DNA of 64,000 nucleotides from assembly GCF_014851395.1 (NCBI RefSeq), contig NW_024040152.1, forward strand, positions 17,846,308-17,910,307, written 5' to 3'. Below, one piece after another: positions 46,157 through 56,362 of the stretch. Position 1 is the stretch's first letter; every line of letters starts with the position of its first letter. Position numbers and translations under genes: made by a program. The notes beneath the pieces are model-generated. The model was not told where the DNA came from. It searched no databases and was given only the letters and a program-made list of their open reading frames with translations. The DNA comes from Micropterus salmoides (Eukaryota > Chordata > Actinopteri > Centrarchiformes > Centrarchidae).

Positions 46157-46639
46157 TCAGGGAGCCACAGGTGCATCAGCTGGATGGACCGGAGTGTCGT
46201 TAGACAAGGCTGCATAGCGGTTGGAGAGGCCGATGTGTGGAGGAGAGGCAGCCCCATCCGAGCCTCTCTTAAAGCCACGGACCACCACTTCAGCCCCGGT
46301 TGACTGATGCTTCGGAGTCGAGCAGGATGAAACCCTCGGAAGGCTAGAGGGGTCCCAAAACACAGTGTCCTGGATGTTAGCGGTTGCGCTAAGAGAAACA
46401 ATCTGTTTGGCTTGTACTGAAGCCGCATCCATAAAGCCAGTCAGCAGGGAATCTTTCTCTTTGAGTTCCTCTGAAAGTCGTCGGATGTCTTCCATAAGGT
46501 CAGCAATCTTCTTGTTCGCTTTCTTAAGGAGTGTGCAGTCCTCATGGGGCAGAGTTATATAGGCTAGCATAGTCACCGGAGCTTTGTTGTGATCAGTAGC
46601 ATTGATCGCGTTTTTACGGTCATCTAGCTTAAAATCCAT
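46157..46639 (-). pseudogene. L2 ORF1, N-terminal coiled-coil part
   Basis: Encodes 160 residues from the ATG at 46639. Residues about 37-68 (KKANKKIADLMEDIRRLSEE and following) are strongly charged with heptad-like Leu/Ile spacing, so a coiled coil for ORF1 protein multimerisation is likely. The rest is Ser/Pro-rich. The frame ends at a TGA at 46157; the neighbouring frame, open past this point with a Pro/Ala-rich sequence, looks like the natural continuation, so a small indel near 46160 has broken the protein. Known ORF1 proteins of this group bind the element RNA. The start is credible because it is the first ATG after the leader and the only one with the coiled coil intact. Confidence 0.75.
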
Positions 46640-46790
46640 GTCGGATGACTAAAATCCTTAACCCACGTAAAACTTAAGTTAAATAAAAAGGATATAAGAA
46701 ATGTAACGAAAAAGAGTGGATTAAAACTGGATAAGAGTCCGGTTTAAGACGGAGCTTCCGACAGGTGGCTACAGACGCCAACGCATGCGC

Positions 46791-47259
46791 AGAGTGCAGA
46801 TTACATCAGCAATAGTACTTGTTGGCACTAATCTAATGATTTTGTCAGTGTCACTGATGATTCTATACAACCATCTTTTGGATTTGGTGTTAAATATTCA
46901 CCTGTTCATTTAGTGAACAGCTCTGATAAACAACCTAGGACAAATGTGTGCTTTACCACTGATTATGTATTTGAAAAGTGTTTGAAAAGCAGGACAGGGA
47001 AGAAGAAGAGTTTTGCTAATTTCCCTCTGTTTTCTCTTCCTCCATCGTTGAACAAGACAGTGTTGAATCTAAGCTGGTAGTCTCTCTCTCTCCCTCTGTC
47101 TCTCTGTCAAACAAGAGCAGTAGAGAGTGCTGACTATGAGCTGGTAGCATGGTGAGTCAGCCAGCAGCTTTACATTTAACACATGCCAACGCTAGCAGGA
47201 CTGAAAGGAACGCAGTGGGGGTGCTTTCTCTCCCTCTGTCTTGGTCTTAGTCTGTGGCT
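46791..47259. other. No gene seen
   Basis: No recognisable gene or element; a CT run lies at 47081-47106. Confidence 0.5.
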
Positions 47260-47440
47260 CTCTTCCTGTTCCTCTCTCTTCCTCTTTGGTGATTTCTCTC
47301 TTCTCTTTCCTTTCCACCATCTTCTCCCTATTGCCACCCATTACCTATTGTCTGCCCCCCACCACTACTCTCTATTTTTGCCCTCCCCCTCTCTCTCCCC
47401 TCCTTCTACATCTCCCTCCCTCTTTCTCTCTCTCTGTAGT
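47260..47440. repeat. Polypyrimidine stretch
   Basis: T/C-rich on the plus strand. The Ser/Leu/Pro-rich frames crossing it, up to 147 codons, continue into a CA run and are not genes. Confidence 0.75.
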
Positions 47441-47539
47441 CTCCCAGTGGTCTTGCTGAGGGGCATATGCTGTTGCAGGGAGAAGGGGATGTCAGCTTGG
47501 ATTTCAACCCTGTCACAACAGGGAAACACATACATACAT

Positions 47540-47541
<2 letters not shown>

Positions 47542-47590
<49 letters not shown>
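47542..47590. repeat. (AC)24 microsatellite
   Basis: AC run of 49 bp; a second CA run of 23 bp follows at 47648-47670, with the phrase AAATGGCCACTT repeated near each. Confidence 0.97.
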
Positions 47591-47593
<3 letters not shown>

Positions 47594-47764
47594 ATACAGG
47601 CACAGGAAGCAAATGGCCACTTATGAAATGTGCTACATTTCTGTCTTTCACACACACACACACACACACAATCAAATGGCCACTTGTACAGTATGTGGGC
47701 ACAGACACACACATGCGATGAAAAGAGTCTCACCAGGGTAGAAAACAGTGCTTGTCTGCCTGAC

Positions 47765-47955
47765 AGGAAGAGAATAGCCCTGTCTAAGGAGGAAAGAGAC
47801 GAGAGGAGAGAAGAGAAGAGAAGAGGCAAGTGTTGGAGGAAGACCAGAGCCAAAGACAGAAAGTGTGAGGAAAGTGGATGGGGAGGAGAGTCAGATAGGG
47901 AGAGAAGAAAAAAACAGAGGGGTTAAAAGAGAAAATAATAGAGAAGAAAAAAAGA
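47765..47955. repeat. Purine-rich stretch
   Basis: GA-rich on the plus strand, with a GAGAA-type repeat at 47801-47825. Confidence 0.7.
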
Positions 47956-48099
47956 CAATGCATGTATTGGGTGACACCCAATGGCTGCAGTACTTTATGT
48001 ATGGAAACTAGATCGCACCAACTAATAGCAAACATCCCTTTTTCATAGCCGTTTTCTGCCAGTGTGTTCCTTTGTTTACTTCCCTTACCCATAGTTGAA

Positions 48100-48101
48100 C
48101 C

Positions 48102-48132
<31 letters not shown>

Positions 48133-48142
48133 ACACACACAC
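48100..48142. repeat. C19 followed by (AC)12
   Basis: Nineteen C in a row directly joined to an AC run. Confidence 0.95.
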
Positions 48143-48453
48143 TCTCTCTCAGCTCCTGATATGGTATCAATGACCTTAGCTCAGTGCAGCATGGTCACAC
48201 TGGTCTGAACAGAATCCCATTACTGACACCCTTCATGTGTAACATTACTGCACTGTGTTGGTGTGTGTTTGTATGCCTGTATACATGCGTGACATTGCCC
48301 TTTCCATTGCAACAACAATATTATTGGTGGTGCGTAGCAGACAGATACACACATAAGCACACTAGGACACTAACCCACACATATACACAGGCAGACACAG
48401 TCAGTGTTGAATACAAAACACATAGCGGCATGGTCTTAGTGACAGAATTGGTA

Positions 48454-48478
48454 CAACACACACACACACACACACACA
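48454..48478. repeat. (CA)12 microsatellite
   Basis: CA run of 25 bp. Confidence 0.93.
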
Positions 48479-49868
48479 AACATCCCAGAATTATTCCATT
48501 CTTATTATTATAGCTCCCTCCTCCAAAGTTATTAATCCCACACACAGGGGTTTTTGAAACATTTCCGTCTGGGAACCAAGCTCATTAAAACAGTGCTCAT
48601 GTGGGTACCGACCAGAAAAAAAGCCTTCTTAAACAATATGCGTCTTGACGCTTAGTTTAAATTAGCAAATAACTCTTAACTCATATCACACATGAGGCTT
48701 TTAAACTCCACCACAGTTTAAATGTTTAAATAACATCATTTTCAATAGATAAACATATTTGATGTAGATGACGAGCATCTGCCCAACTGCCAGACTGGAG
48801 GAGCACTTTTACGTTTGAAGAATGGCGTTTCAAAGGTAAGAAAATGATCTAACAAGCTAAAATGAATTAACTACCAGGAATGTGTCTTTCTATATCTTGA
48901 GCTGCCTTTAGGTTCATTGTAACACACAAAGGCTCCCATATGGCCCATGAAGGCCAATACTTTAGATTAGAGTTGACTTTAACGGAAGAATGGCTTTGAT
49001 TTTATAAGCTGCTGTTGAAATTGCTGCATCAGCCCTATTAACACCATATGGTTTGTTTTGGAAGGATGGAACAGGCAGCCATTATGCTATGAGTATAGTT
49101 TAGGTTTAGGAAAGCAAATGTGTAAATAGTATGCATAAGATCTAAACACTTTGGCAATATCATGCACAGTAAAACAATACACTGTGATTATGTTTCTCTT
49201 TAGACTAGGCTTTGGTCAATTGTTCAACGAAATTGGAAAGCATCCACAAACAAATATGTTAATAACAGTAAATTTGGACAAATACTTCCATAAATGTGCA
49301 AAAAAAACACCTCATGGGTCACACTCAAAGCTCCTTATCTGACCATATATTTTGTTACAGCATACAGATCCAATATGGTGACTGTCAAATTCAACAAGGT
49401 TGGCTGATTTTTCTGCGAATTATTCTCAATGATTAATGGTCTTATTACTACAGCTGCCCCTCCCTCCTCCTCAAACACACACAAGAGAGATACAAGTGTA
49501 TGATTAAGGGGTGGAAATGAGAGGAAAGAGGAGCAGTGCAGAAAATAGAGGGAGACAGAAGATGGAAAAGCAGAAAGAGGAGACGGGGAGTGGCTGACAA
49601 AACTAACGACATAAAACTGCTCTCACAGTGGATGTGGGAATCCTTGATTGATGCCTTTTCTTGCCATATTACAGCAGCTCAGGGGTCTTTTAATTTTTAT
49701 ACCAAATAAACAAGAAACAAGCTTTTCACCTTAAACATGCTGTTTCCTGTTTGGCAGCAGCAGCATGAACTTTGGCTACAAGCCATTCAAATTGTCTAAT
49801 TGTGTTTCTCCACCTTTTAAATACTTAAAAACATTCTCAGTTCATTTACAGTTTCTTTGTCAAATATT
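48479..49868. other. No gene seen
   Basis: AT-rich sequence without recognisable genes. A purine-rich patch lies at 49490-49600. Confidence 0.5.
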
Positions 49869-50190
49869 CTCATTCTCAGGGTTGGAGAATAAGGGATTAC
49901 ATGTAACGGTGTTACAGGATACAACAATAAAGTAACTGTATTCCGTTACAGTTCAGAAAAAAAGATGTAATCAGATTACAGGTGCATTTTGTAAAAATGG
50001 GGATTACACATAGAGATTACTTTCAACACAAAGTTTCCATGAAACGGAAAGCAGACTGCTATTTGCTATTTATGTCTTTCCTGTAAAAATATACAGGGAG
50101 GGATTTGTCGCAGATATTGATTGGCGTGTAGCCAGTAGTTGAACGTGGTTACGCCCCCTCCCCATCATGCAGACTCTGTGCAGACTGATT

Positions 50191-50334
50191 CCAGCTTCTA
50201 TTTCATATAGGCTTCACCCTCTAAGGCTATCGCTATTGGGTTTACCCCTTCCGCGCGCCTGCACGGCACTGAGAATTTCAGTCTACGCCCACCCACAGCG
50301 TGGGCCTCTCCTACGTAGGCACCATTTATATATA
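50191..50334 (+). repeat. DIRS left inverted terminal repeat, outer part
   Basis: Contains CTTCTATTTCATATAGGCTT, CCCTCTAAGGCTATCGCTAT and CCACAGCGTGGGCCTCTCCT. Its reverse complement is found at 58515-58665. The rest of this repeat resumes at 55748-55794 beyond the inserted element. Confidence 0.88.
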
Positions 50335-50954
50335 TACTCTAAAAACAAATTCAGGGGACCTTTATTACTTAAATGCATACTATAAGTCATTACTTAAATA
50401 TATATGTTGTTGTGAAATAAAAAACTTTTTACTTTTAATTGTTTTTTTATTGAACATGGATGACACACAAATTATGCCTATTGATTCAATATACTATCAT
50501 GACTTCTCAGAGTTTAACATTTTCAGTTAATCAAAAAATTCTTTAATTTTAAGTTCTGTTAATGTAAAAATACAATTTGATGACATGTAAACGGCTCACA
50601 GTTTCCCTCTCCTTTATGTGCGGGCATGTTCAAGGCCAGACGAGTGACCACAGGGCCACAGCTGAAACTCATTCAAGTGTAACATGGTGAATGGTAAGTA
50701 ATTTTATGTTTAATTACACATATTTGCATTCGCTCAGGATTCTGTTGGTGATAGCCTACACTGTAAACCTGAACACACTGCTTACTCAAAAGACTTATGA
50801 GTTCAGCAATCAAAACCAGCTACTAAGTACACCATACACTAAACAACCAAGTCTTCTTAACGAGTTATGTTGTTTTAATTATGTGTGTATCATCGTTTTT
50901 GAGTGATGGATTTCTAAATCAAACCCTCCGAGTGTTGAGACGCACGCTGACGTG

Positions 50955-50962
50955 TGACGTCA
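50955..50962. promoter_or_regulatory. Perfect CRE palindrome TGACGTCA
   Basis: The full cAMP-response-element palindrome sits in a locally CpG-richer stretch 38 bp upstream of an ATG in good context (51000). It could be part of a promoter for the gene remnant that follows. An 8-bp match alone is weak evidence. Confidence 0.35.
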
Positions 50963-50999
50963 TTTACGGCCAAACGGGACTGTTTTCAGAAAATTCAAG

Positions 51000-51242
51000 A
51001 TGGCTACCAGATGCGAGGGAGACGATTTTGCAAGTAACGGAGCAAAACTGTTAATAACCTATTTAACAAAAGTCGAGAGAACCAGTATTTATTCGCAGCG
51101 CTGTGAAAGAAATGTTTTTGTGTTCTTTAACTTCTATTTTACAACTGTGTGTGCTCTGGGAGGACCGCTTCAGGATGTAGAGGCAGTTTGGCGCATTACT
51201 TTTATGCTAACGTTAACGGACATTAGCTCCAAAGTAACGTAA
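51000..51242 (+). pseudogene. Unidentified 80-codon open frame in nested element
   Basis: Begins ATGGCTACCAG in good Kozak context (CAAGATGG), encodes MATRCEGDDFASNGAKLLIT and continues to a TAA at 51240. I do not recognise the product. It has a hydrophobic, Phe-rich middle and no known domain. It could be a first coding exon whose donor was not identified, or chance. Its position after a CRE palindrome and before further exon-like segments favours a gene remnant. Confidence 0.3.
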
Positions 51243-52428
51243 TGTTGTGACTGAAGCCTTCGCCTGACAGTCGGCAGAGAATGCGCTTTGGCCCAGTGAG
51301 TAAAAAAGTTTATCACGTTTCGGCTCTGTTGTCAAGCGCAGTTACGTTTACAGAAAGGCTAACGTTAATTAGAAGCAAGCTGGCTCACATTGAGGTAACT
51401 TTAAGTTTGCACTGTTGTGAACTGCTGTCACTGTCAGGTAACTCACGTTAATTAACATTATAATGTGGAGACAGTCAACCTCTGCGTTTGTTTATAAGCT
51501 TTTCCTGAAATAGTGTTGATGCACGGCTAAAAGATTCATTTTATTAGCTGTAAACCTAATGATTCTTCTTAGCCCTTCTATTGCAGAGACTAGTTGCCTC
51601 GCCTGAAGTGGCTGTAACGTTAATATGTATTTGAAAAAAGTTTTTTTCCACTGTGGTAATGAAACCTTTTAACTGATGAAGAATGCTCAGTTTTCATTGA
51701 AACTATTTTATCATTTGTTCATTTTGGAATATGTTTGTGGTAACGTTATGTTGACATGAGTTGCATTATCACACAAAAAGTTTGTGTTATTTAGCATTGT
51801 CTCAGATATTTAAACTAGATGTAACGAATAAACTGGAAACTTACTCTTAGAGACTAAATACATTTCTCACAACATTAAACTGTGCCAGTATCACATGTTT
51901 GTGAAAAGTGTTTACATGGCCATTATTTTGTAAACTAATAAAAAGTTGGTGTTCATATATTTTGTGCCCATTAAGGACTATAGAGGGTGCTGCTGAAGGG
52001 ATTTCATCATGTCCATAATCACCTGACTTGCGAAAGCAGCTCTTGTATCGGTGAGTAAGTGAAATGATAACATATAGTATTTTTAAAAAATCTGCAAATG
52101 ATGATGTTCTTGTTGACTGGACTAATAGGAATTCTTCATGTTGTACCTGCTCCTGCAAGATGAAGTATTGAGTGACACTACAGCTATCCAAGGTATGTTT
52201 TCAATTTGCACATCTCTGCATAAGAGTTAGTGTATTTCATTTGAATTATTCAAGATTATGTAGACTTGATGCATTTTATACTGCATAGATTTGAAAGACT
52301 TGAGTTAAGGTATTTAAAGGAACATACGGGCATCATTTGAACTTACTAGGATGCTTCCTTATTAAACGAAAATTCCCTTAGTGGTAACAATATTAATCTA
52401 CATACATTTATGTGTTTGAATGTCTGCA

Positions 52429-52551
52429 GGTGTTTTCTGAGTTCCATCGTCATCATGACTAATGTTGAACCTATGGAGCCAATTCAACTGTGAGCTTGAC
52501 AACACAGTTGATTGTCCTGTCCAGGTGGAGTGCTAGGATTTATGACCTCCA
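52429..52551 (+). pseudogene. Exon-like segment with splice borders
   Basis: Preceded by TGTGTTTGAATGTCTGCAG and followed by CCTCCAG|GTGAGTG, so both acceptor and donor look good. It contains ATGACTAATGTTGAACCTAT but this frame stops after 14 codons, so it may be non-coding leader exon sequence or decayed coding sequence. Product unknown. Confidence 0.3.
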
Positions 52552-53467
52552 GGTGAGTGTAAGATTAATTTTGCCATAGCCACAATGTAGATCACAAAAT
52601 GTGTGGTCATTACAGATTAGGACATCTCTGCAATACAGTTATTCTGAATTTGTGATGATTATGATGACATCTACTTTCAATGGTCATTTCACATTTGCAC
52701 AGTTGTGTCATTTTGTTTTGCTTTGTTTTCCAGTACATGATCACTTTAAAAGTTATTACAAGCCTATTTTAAATGGCTATTCTTAGGCTGCACTGAACAC
52801 ATGATACAAATCAGAGAATCCTCACTTTATTTTTTACTTGTCCGAGAGACCAATGCCATCGATGATTGACCCCTGTAGGGTCTGCTAACAGTGCAGAGGA
52901 ACAGACCGAGAGAGAGATGTAGTGTAGGCCTCCTCCACATGCAGATCCATCCAAAAGTTGTTAACATGAAATCTGGGCCAAAGAGGTTCAAAACACAGGC
53001 AGTGTTTGGCTATAAAACTTACTGCTGACAAACCACGTGTAAGTGTTTGTCCCTGTATGATACAGCGAGAGACAATCAGAAAGAGGTGGTGTGAGCTGTT
53101 GTGTGTGTGCAGGGTTGAGGGTTGAAGTGTGGGTGCTGGTGCGACTATCAAAATCACCAAATCTAAAACCGAAAACCTACCGAGTGAATAACTAGAATAC
53201 TGGGGTCCAGCCCTACTGCACTGGCTTCCAAATATCTTTTGTCATGTTGTAAGTCTTGTCTTATACGTAGTTGCAGCTGGATGGATTTATTATTGTTATT
53301 GCTGTTGTTGCTAATAATAGTATTATTATTCTTTTACAATTACATTGGTATAACTGTTAAACTATATGCCTTAATGTACTGAAAAAACATTTGTATAATG
53401 ATAATTATTTTGATTATCAATCTAGAAACAACATGATGTACACATGAGATGCATTCTGCCCTCCCAG

Positions 53468-53520
53468 TGGACCTGCGAGAGGATGACTGATTTCTTCAAG
53501 ACCCGCAATGTAAATCCTCA
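53468..53520 (+). pseudogene. Exon-like segment, possible donor at 53511
   Basis: After a CCCTCCCAG acceptor the frame reads WTCERMTDFFKTRNVNPQ. The possible donor (AAT|GTAAAT) is weak. Similar MTDFF-type starts occur in uncharacterised fish proteins, but this is memory-based and weak. Confidence 0.25.
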
Positions 53521-54322
53521 GTATACTCGCACACAATGTCAATATCAATGAAATGTACTATGGCAAACCAACTTTGCCTCTTCCAGCATTTGACAGACTG
53601 ACCGACTTCACTCCGTAAAAAACTTGGTAGCCTATTACATTACAAATTGCCGTGGATATTTTAAGTAAGACCAGGTAAAGCAGCAGTCAACACACAGGGT
53701 GCAGATGTTGTTTTCGGTTATTTTGAAAGGCTATGTCATTAACAAGCTGACACGCAGCTCACCTGCTGAGGTGATAACGGATCGTGGGTGGAAAAATACG
53801 GAAAAAAGACGAGTTCTGTGTCATTTAGGCAACTTTATCAAACATACTGCTGATGGAGAAAGTGGAGTAGACGGAGGGAGAGAAACAGAGAGAGGCAGGA
53901 CAAGCCTGTGTGTTTGCAGTGAGAGACCAGAGGTGTAGGTCTGTGTGAATGTGGGGAGAGGAGAAGTCAAAGGGAGGTGCAAAGCGGGTATATTTAAAAA
54001 TTATAATAATATTCGTGGGGATTAAAAACTGCTCTCACAGGGTAGTATAATGTGAAAAATTAAGACTAAGATTACAGTTACGATGCCGGGTCAACATTGT
54101 GATGTCTGTCAGTCATCGTCTCGGTCCAACCCTAATTCATAGATTTTTTTTCTTCTTTTTTTCTTCTAGTATTTAGTCTATCTCAATAAAATGCTAAAAT
54201 GTGATTTGTACAATAAGAGTTATTGGTGCTTTCAGTTTGTGGGGGGCACCGATGAAGCAGTGCATGATATGCAACCTGTCTTTTAAAATTATCCTCATAA
54301 TTGGATTGTTTGTATTTTGCAG

Positions 54323-54445
54323 TGCAAAGATGAACCAGATATTGCTGACACGCCTGTGGCTCTCCTCACTGTGGTCACTGACGACGCCCCTGCTGAGGTC
54401 CACTTCAACCCTGAGAGCGTTTCTGTTGTAGAGGAAGAGGAAATT
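54323..54445 (+). pseudogene. Exon of an uncharacterised fish gene family
   Basis: A 123-bp segment, exactly 41 codons, lies between a good acceptor (TTTGTATTTTGCAG) and a good donor (AAATT|GTGAGT). It encodes CKDEPDIADTPVALLTVV, then TDDAPAEVHFNPESVSVV and an acidic end. The DTPVALLTVV phrase resembles an exon found repeatedly in uncharacterised fish proteins that continue with an LFGLxYALxLDYP-like exon; that following exon is not found downstream, so the gene is broken. The family link is memory-based. Its location inside a CACT-ended element suggests either a transposon gene or a captured host gene. Confidence 0.45.
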
Positions 54446-54899
54446 GTGAGTGACTATCCAAAGAAACTAATTTACACATTCACCTTTTTTCAGAAAATAA
54501 TAATGTCTTGATGATAGCAAACCACTGAAGCTGTGCCTAAAAGTACTTGTTGAAAGAAGTTTGAATTTAATCATGTACATAAACGGTTTGTTTCTGTGAA
54601 ATATAGAAATGGCAGGAGATGTTACAATATTTGATAATGATTGTTCAATAAAGAAAAGTTACTTGTGATAATGGAGTTGTAGTTGTATCTATGAGAATTA
54701 CTGAGCATCCGGGTTAACATCAGGTTAAAAGATGGTCCAAAGTGTGTCTTTGCAATTGCTAATTTGTTTTTTGTATGTTTTTTCTTTTTAATTAGATGTT
54801 TTTCTTTCTTTCAAATGTTGTTTATGTTTCAATCTGTTCTAAAAAGACGTGGGAAATGGGCAAAAATATTGACTTGTACTTTTAATTTGACTTTTTTTT

Positions 54900-55733
54900 A
54901 TTTATTTTTTTTAGTTAGTAGTAACTCAGTGTAATTAAGGCAATCAGTTGCCACAAATATTTTAAGTTTTGGGGTAAATTATTTGAGTATGAGGAAGTCA
55001 ATGATTTTGAGTTAGTAGTAATTGAAAATATTTAACAAGATTTAGAGTTGCATTAACTATAAATATTTGAATTATGTTAATCAGTAATTTTATCTAAAAG
55101 TAATCAAAAAGTATATGTAACCCAAACTCCAAATATTTAAGTTCTGGAAACTTAATTTTAGCCTTAATGTTTTTTACTGTGTACTGTAACCGAATACCGA
55201 AATCTGGAAGTCCTTACTCTGAAATTTGAGCAGTGTTGATAGTACAGTCTGTGTGCCGAGGTAAAGTTAGCTAGCAGCTGTAGCCTGTCACCGATTGAGT
55301 GGGCCTAAATCCGGGAATAATAGGTTGCCAGGTAGCCAGGGAAAACGTCTTGGCAAGCTAACTTAATATGGGATTACCCATTAGCCACCGCTCCGGTTAG
55401 CATGTAGACTAGCTACGTTTATATTAGCCAGTTAGCCAGAGAGAGAGATCAACTTAATTATTAAATTCATGTTACTTAGAAATGTGTTTTTATTGTGGCC
55501 AAAAAGCTTCTTAACCTAACTTAAAACGTTATGTTGGATCAACTTAAATACTTGCATTCATGTTGACAATTATTAAGTTCATGTTACTTAGAAATGCGTT
55601 TTATTGTGGCCTAAAATGTAATTAACCATACTCAAAACATTGCTTTGAATTAATGTAATTCTGCCAGCAGTCTTAACTTAAAAATTCTAGTGGAAAACGT
55701 TAAAATATTTTTTTTTGTTGATCCAATGTTTTA
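54900..55733. repeat. AT-rich subterminal region with ~112-bp duplication
   Basis: The phrase TTCATGTTACTTAGAAATG followed by TTTATTGTGGCC appears at 55467 and again 112 bp later, at 55579, as an imperfect tandem duplication. AACTTAA/TTAAGTT words are frequent, as in subterminal regions of EnSpm-like fish elements. Confidence 0.6.
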
Positions 55734-55747
55734 TTTTTTAGAGTGTA

Positions 55748-55794
55748 CAACTGTGAGACCCAGCCATCGGCTTCCATTTTTCTTCAGCACTGAG
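55748..55794 (+). repeat. DIRS left ITR, inner part after the insertion
   Basis: GTGAGACCCAGCCATCGGCT followed by a short indel and TCTTCAGCACTGAG matches the reverse complement of 58473-58518, continuing the left terminal repeat interrupted at 50334. Confidence 0.85.
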
Positions 55795-56231
55795 CTGTCT
55801 AGAGAGCAAAAGACTTTCCAGCCAGAAAACAAGAAGAACGACGTCTTCCAGCAAGCCAGCCAGAACGGGGCAATACTCCGCGGTGTCTGCCACACGGGCT
55901 ACATTGTGCTGGGTGATCTCCGTCCCCACTGCGAGGCGTGCCTCTGACCGGAGTACACCAGCCGAGCGCTCACTCTCACTTCGCACTGACCGTTCTGCGC
56001 CCTTCTCCCCCCGAAGAGTGGCGGTGCCGGGCGGATAGCTTGCTGTTCAGGACGAGGAGGTGTGGCGGTCCACCCGCTCTCTAGACGAAGCCCTCGATCT
56101 GCTGTTGATGGAAGAGCGGGAGTTGGATGGCTCCACTCTTCCCATTCTTGGGTCTCCGAGCAGCTCCAAGCTTCCCCAGTTCCGACCTCCGATGACGGCG
56201 GCTTCGACATTACTAGGTTGCCGCAGCGAGG
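55795..56231 (+). pseudogene. DIRS gag-like ORF1 remnant
   Basis: One frame encodes VLGDLRPHCEACL then stops (55947); a following frame has EEVWRSTRSLDEALDLLL, MEERELDGSTLPILGSPSSS and an end near CRSE at 56231. The HCEACL phrase with a later H..FC resembles the cysteine motif of the first protein of fish DIRS elements, and the acidic LDEALDLLL stretch is also typical of it. At least two frame disruptions. The sequence after 56231 is not recognisable as DIRS until about 56360, which marks the deletion that removed the rest of ORF1 and the reverse transcriptase. Confidence 0.55.
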
Positions 56232-56362
56232 TAAGTTAACAGGGAGCCACGTTGCTCCACATTAGCTGCGGCTAATGACATTTAGCAACTGGTTTCATTG
56301 CTGCTGGCCAACCCTTGTCGGTCAGAGCAGACCACTGGTAAGCTATGGGTTGAAAAAAAACT

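Larger units (their letters stand above)
42061..46790 (-). mobile_element. L2-type LINE, nearly full length, disabled
   Basis: A minus-strand non-LTR retrotransposon of about 4.7 kb. In transcription order it has a short 5' leader (about 46790-46640), ORF1 (coiled coil plus SGNH esterase), ORF2 (APE-type endonuclease plus reverse transcriptase), a 3' UTR with the stem AAAGCACTTTGTAACTTG, the phrase AGTGCTCTACAAATAAGG and an (ATT)n tail (42061-42079 on plus). The gene order, the endonuclease and RT phrases and the tail fit the L2 clade of the CR1/L2 group. At least five lesions interrupt the two ORFs. The 5' limit is approximate and no target duplication was identified. Confidence 0.88.
50757..55183. 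mobile_element. Possible second CACT-ended element, nested
   Basis: TACACTGTAAA at 50757-50767 and TTTTTACTGTGTA at 55171-55183 form imperfect inverted ends (one mismatch in the first 11). This would be an element of about 4.4 kb inside the 5.4-kb one. There is no clear target duplication, and such short words could match by chance in AT-rich DNA. Confidence 0.35.
50333..55747. mobile_element. 5.4-kb CACT-ended DNA element inserted in DIRS ITR
   Basis: The left end reads TATACTCTAAAAAC (50333-50346) and the right end TTTTTTAGAGTGTA (55734-55747); as inverted repeats they match at about 12 of 14 positions, core ACTCTAAAAA. A TA dinucleotide at each edge may be the target duplication. Joining the two flanks recreates the DIRS terminal repeat as seen intact at the right end, which proves this is an insertion. 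CACTCTAAAAA-type ends with AT-rich, AAGTT/AACTT-rich subterminal DNA are typical of fish EnSpm/CACTA-like elements; this class name is inference. No transposase recognised; the interior holds exon-like remnants. Confidence 0.7.
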
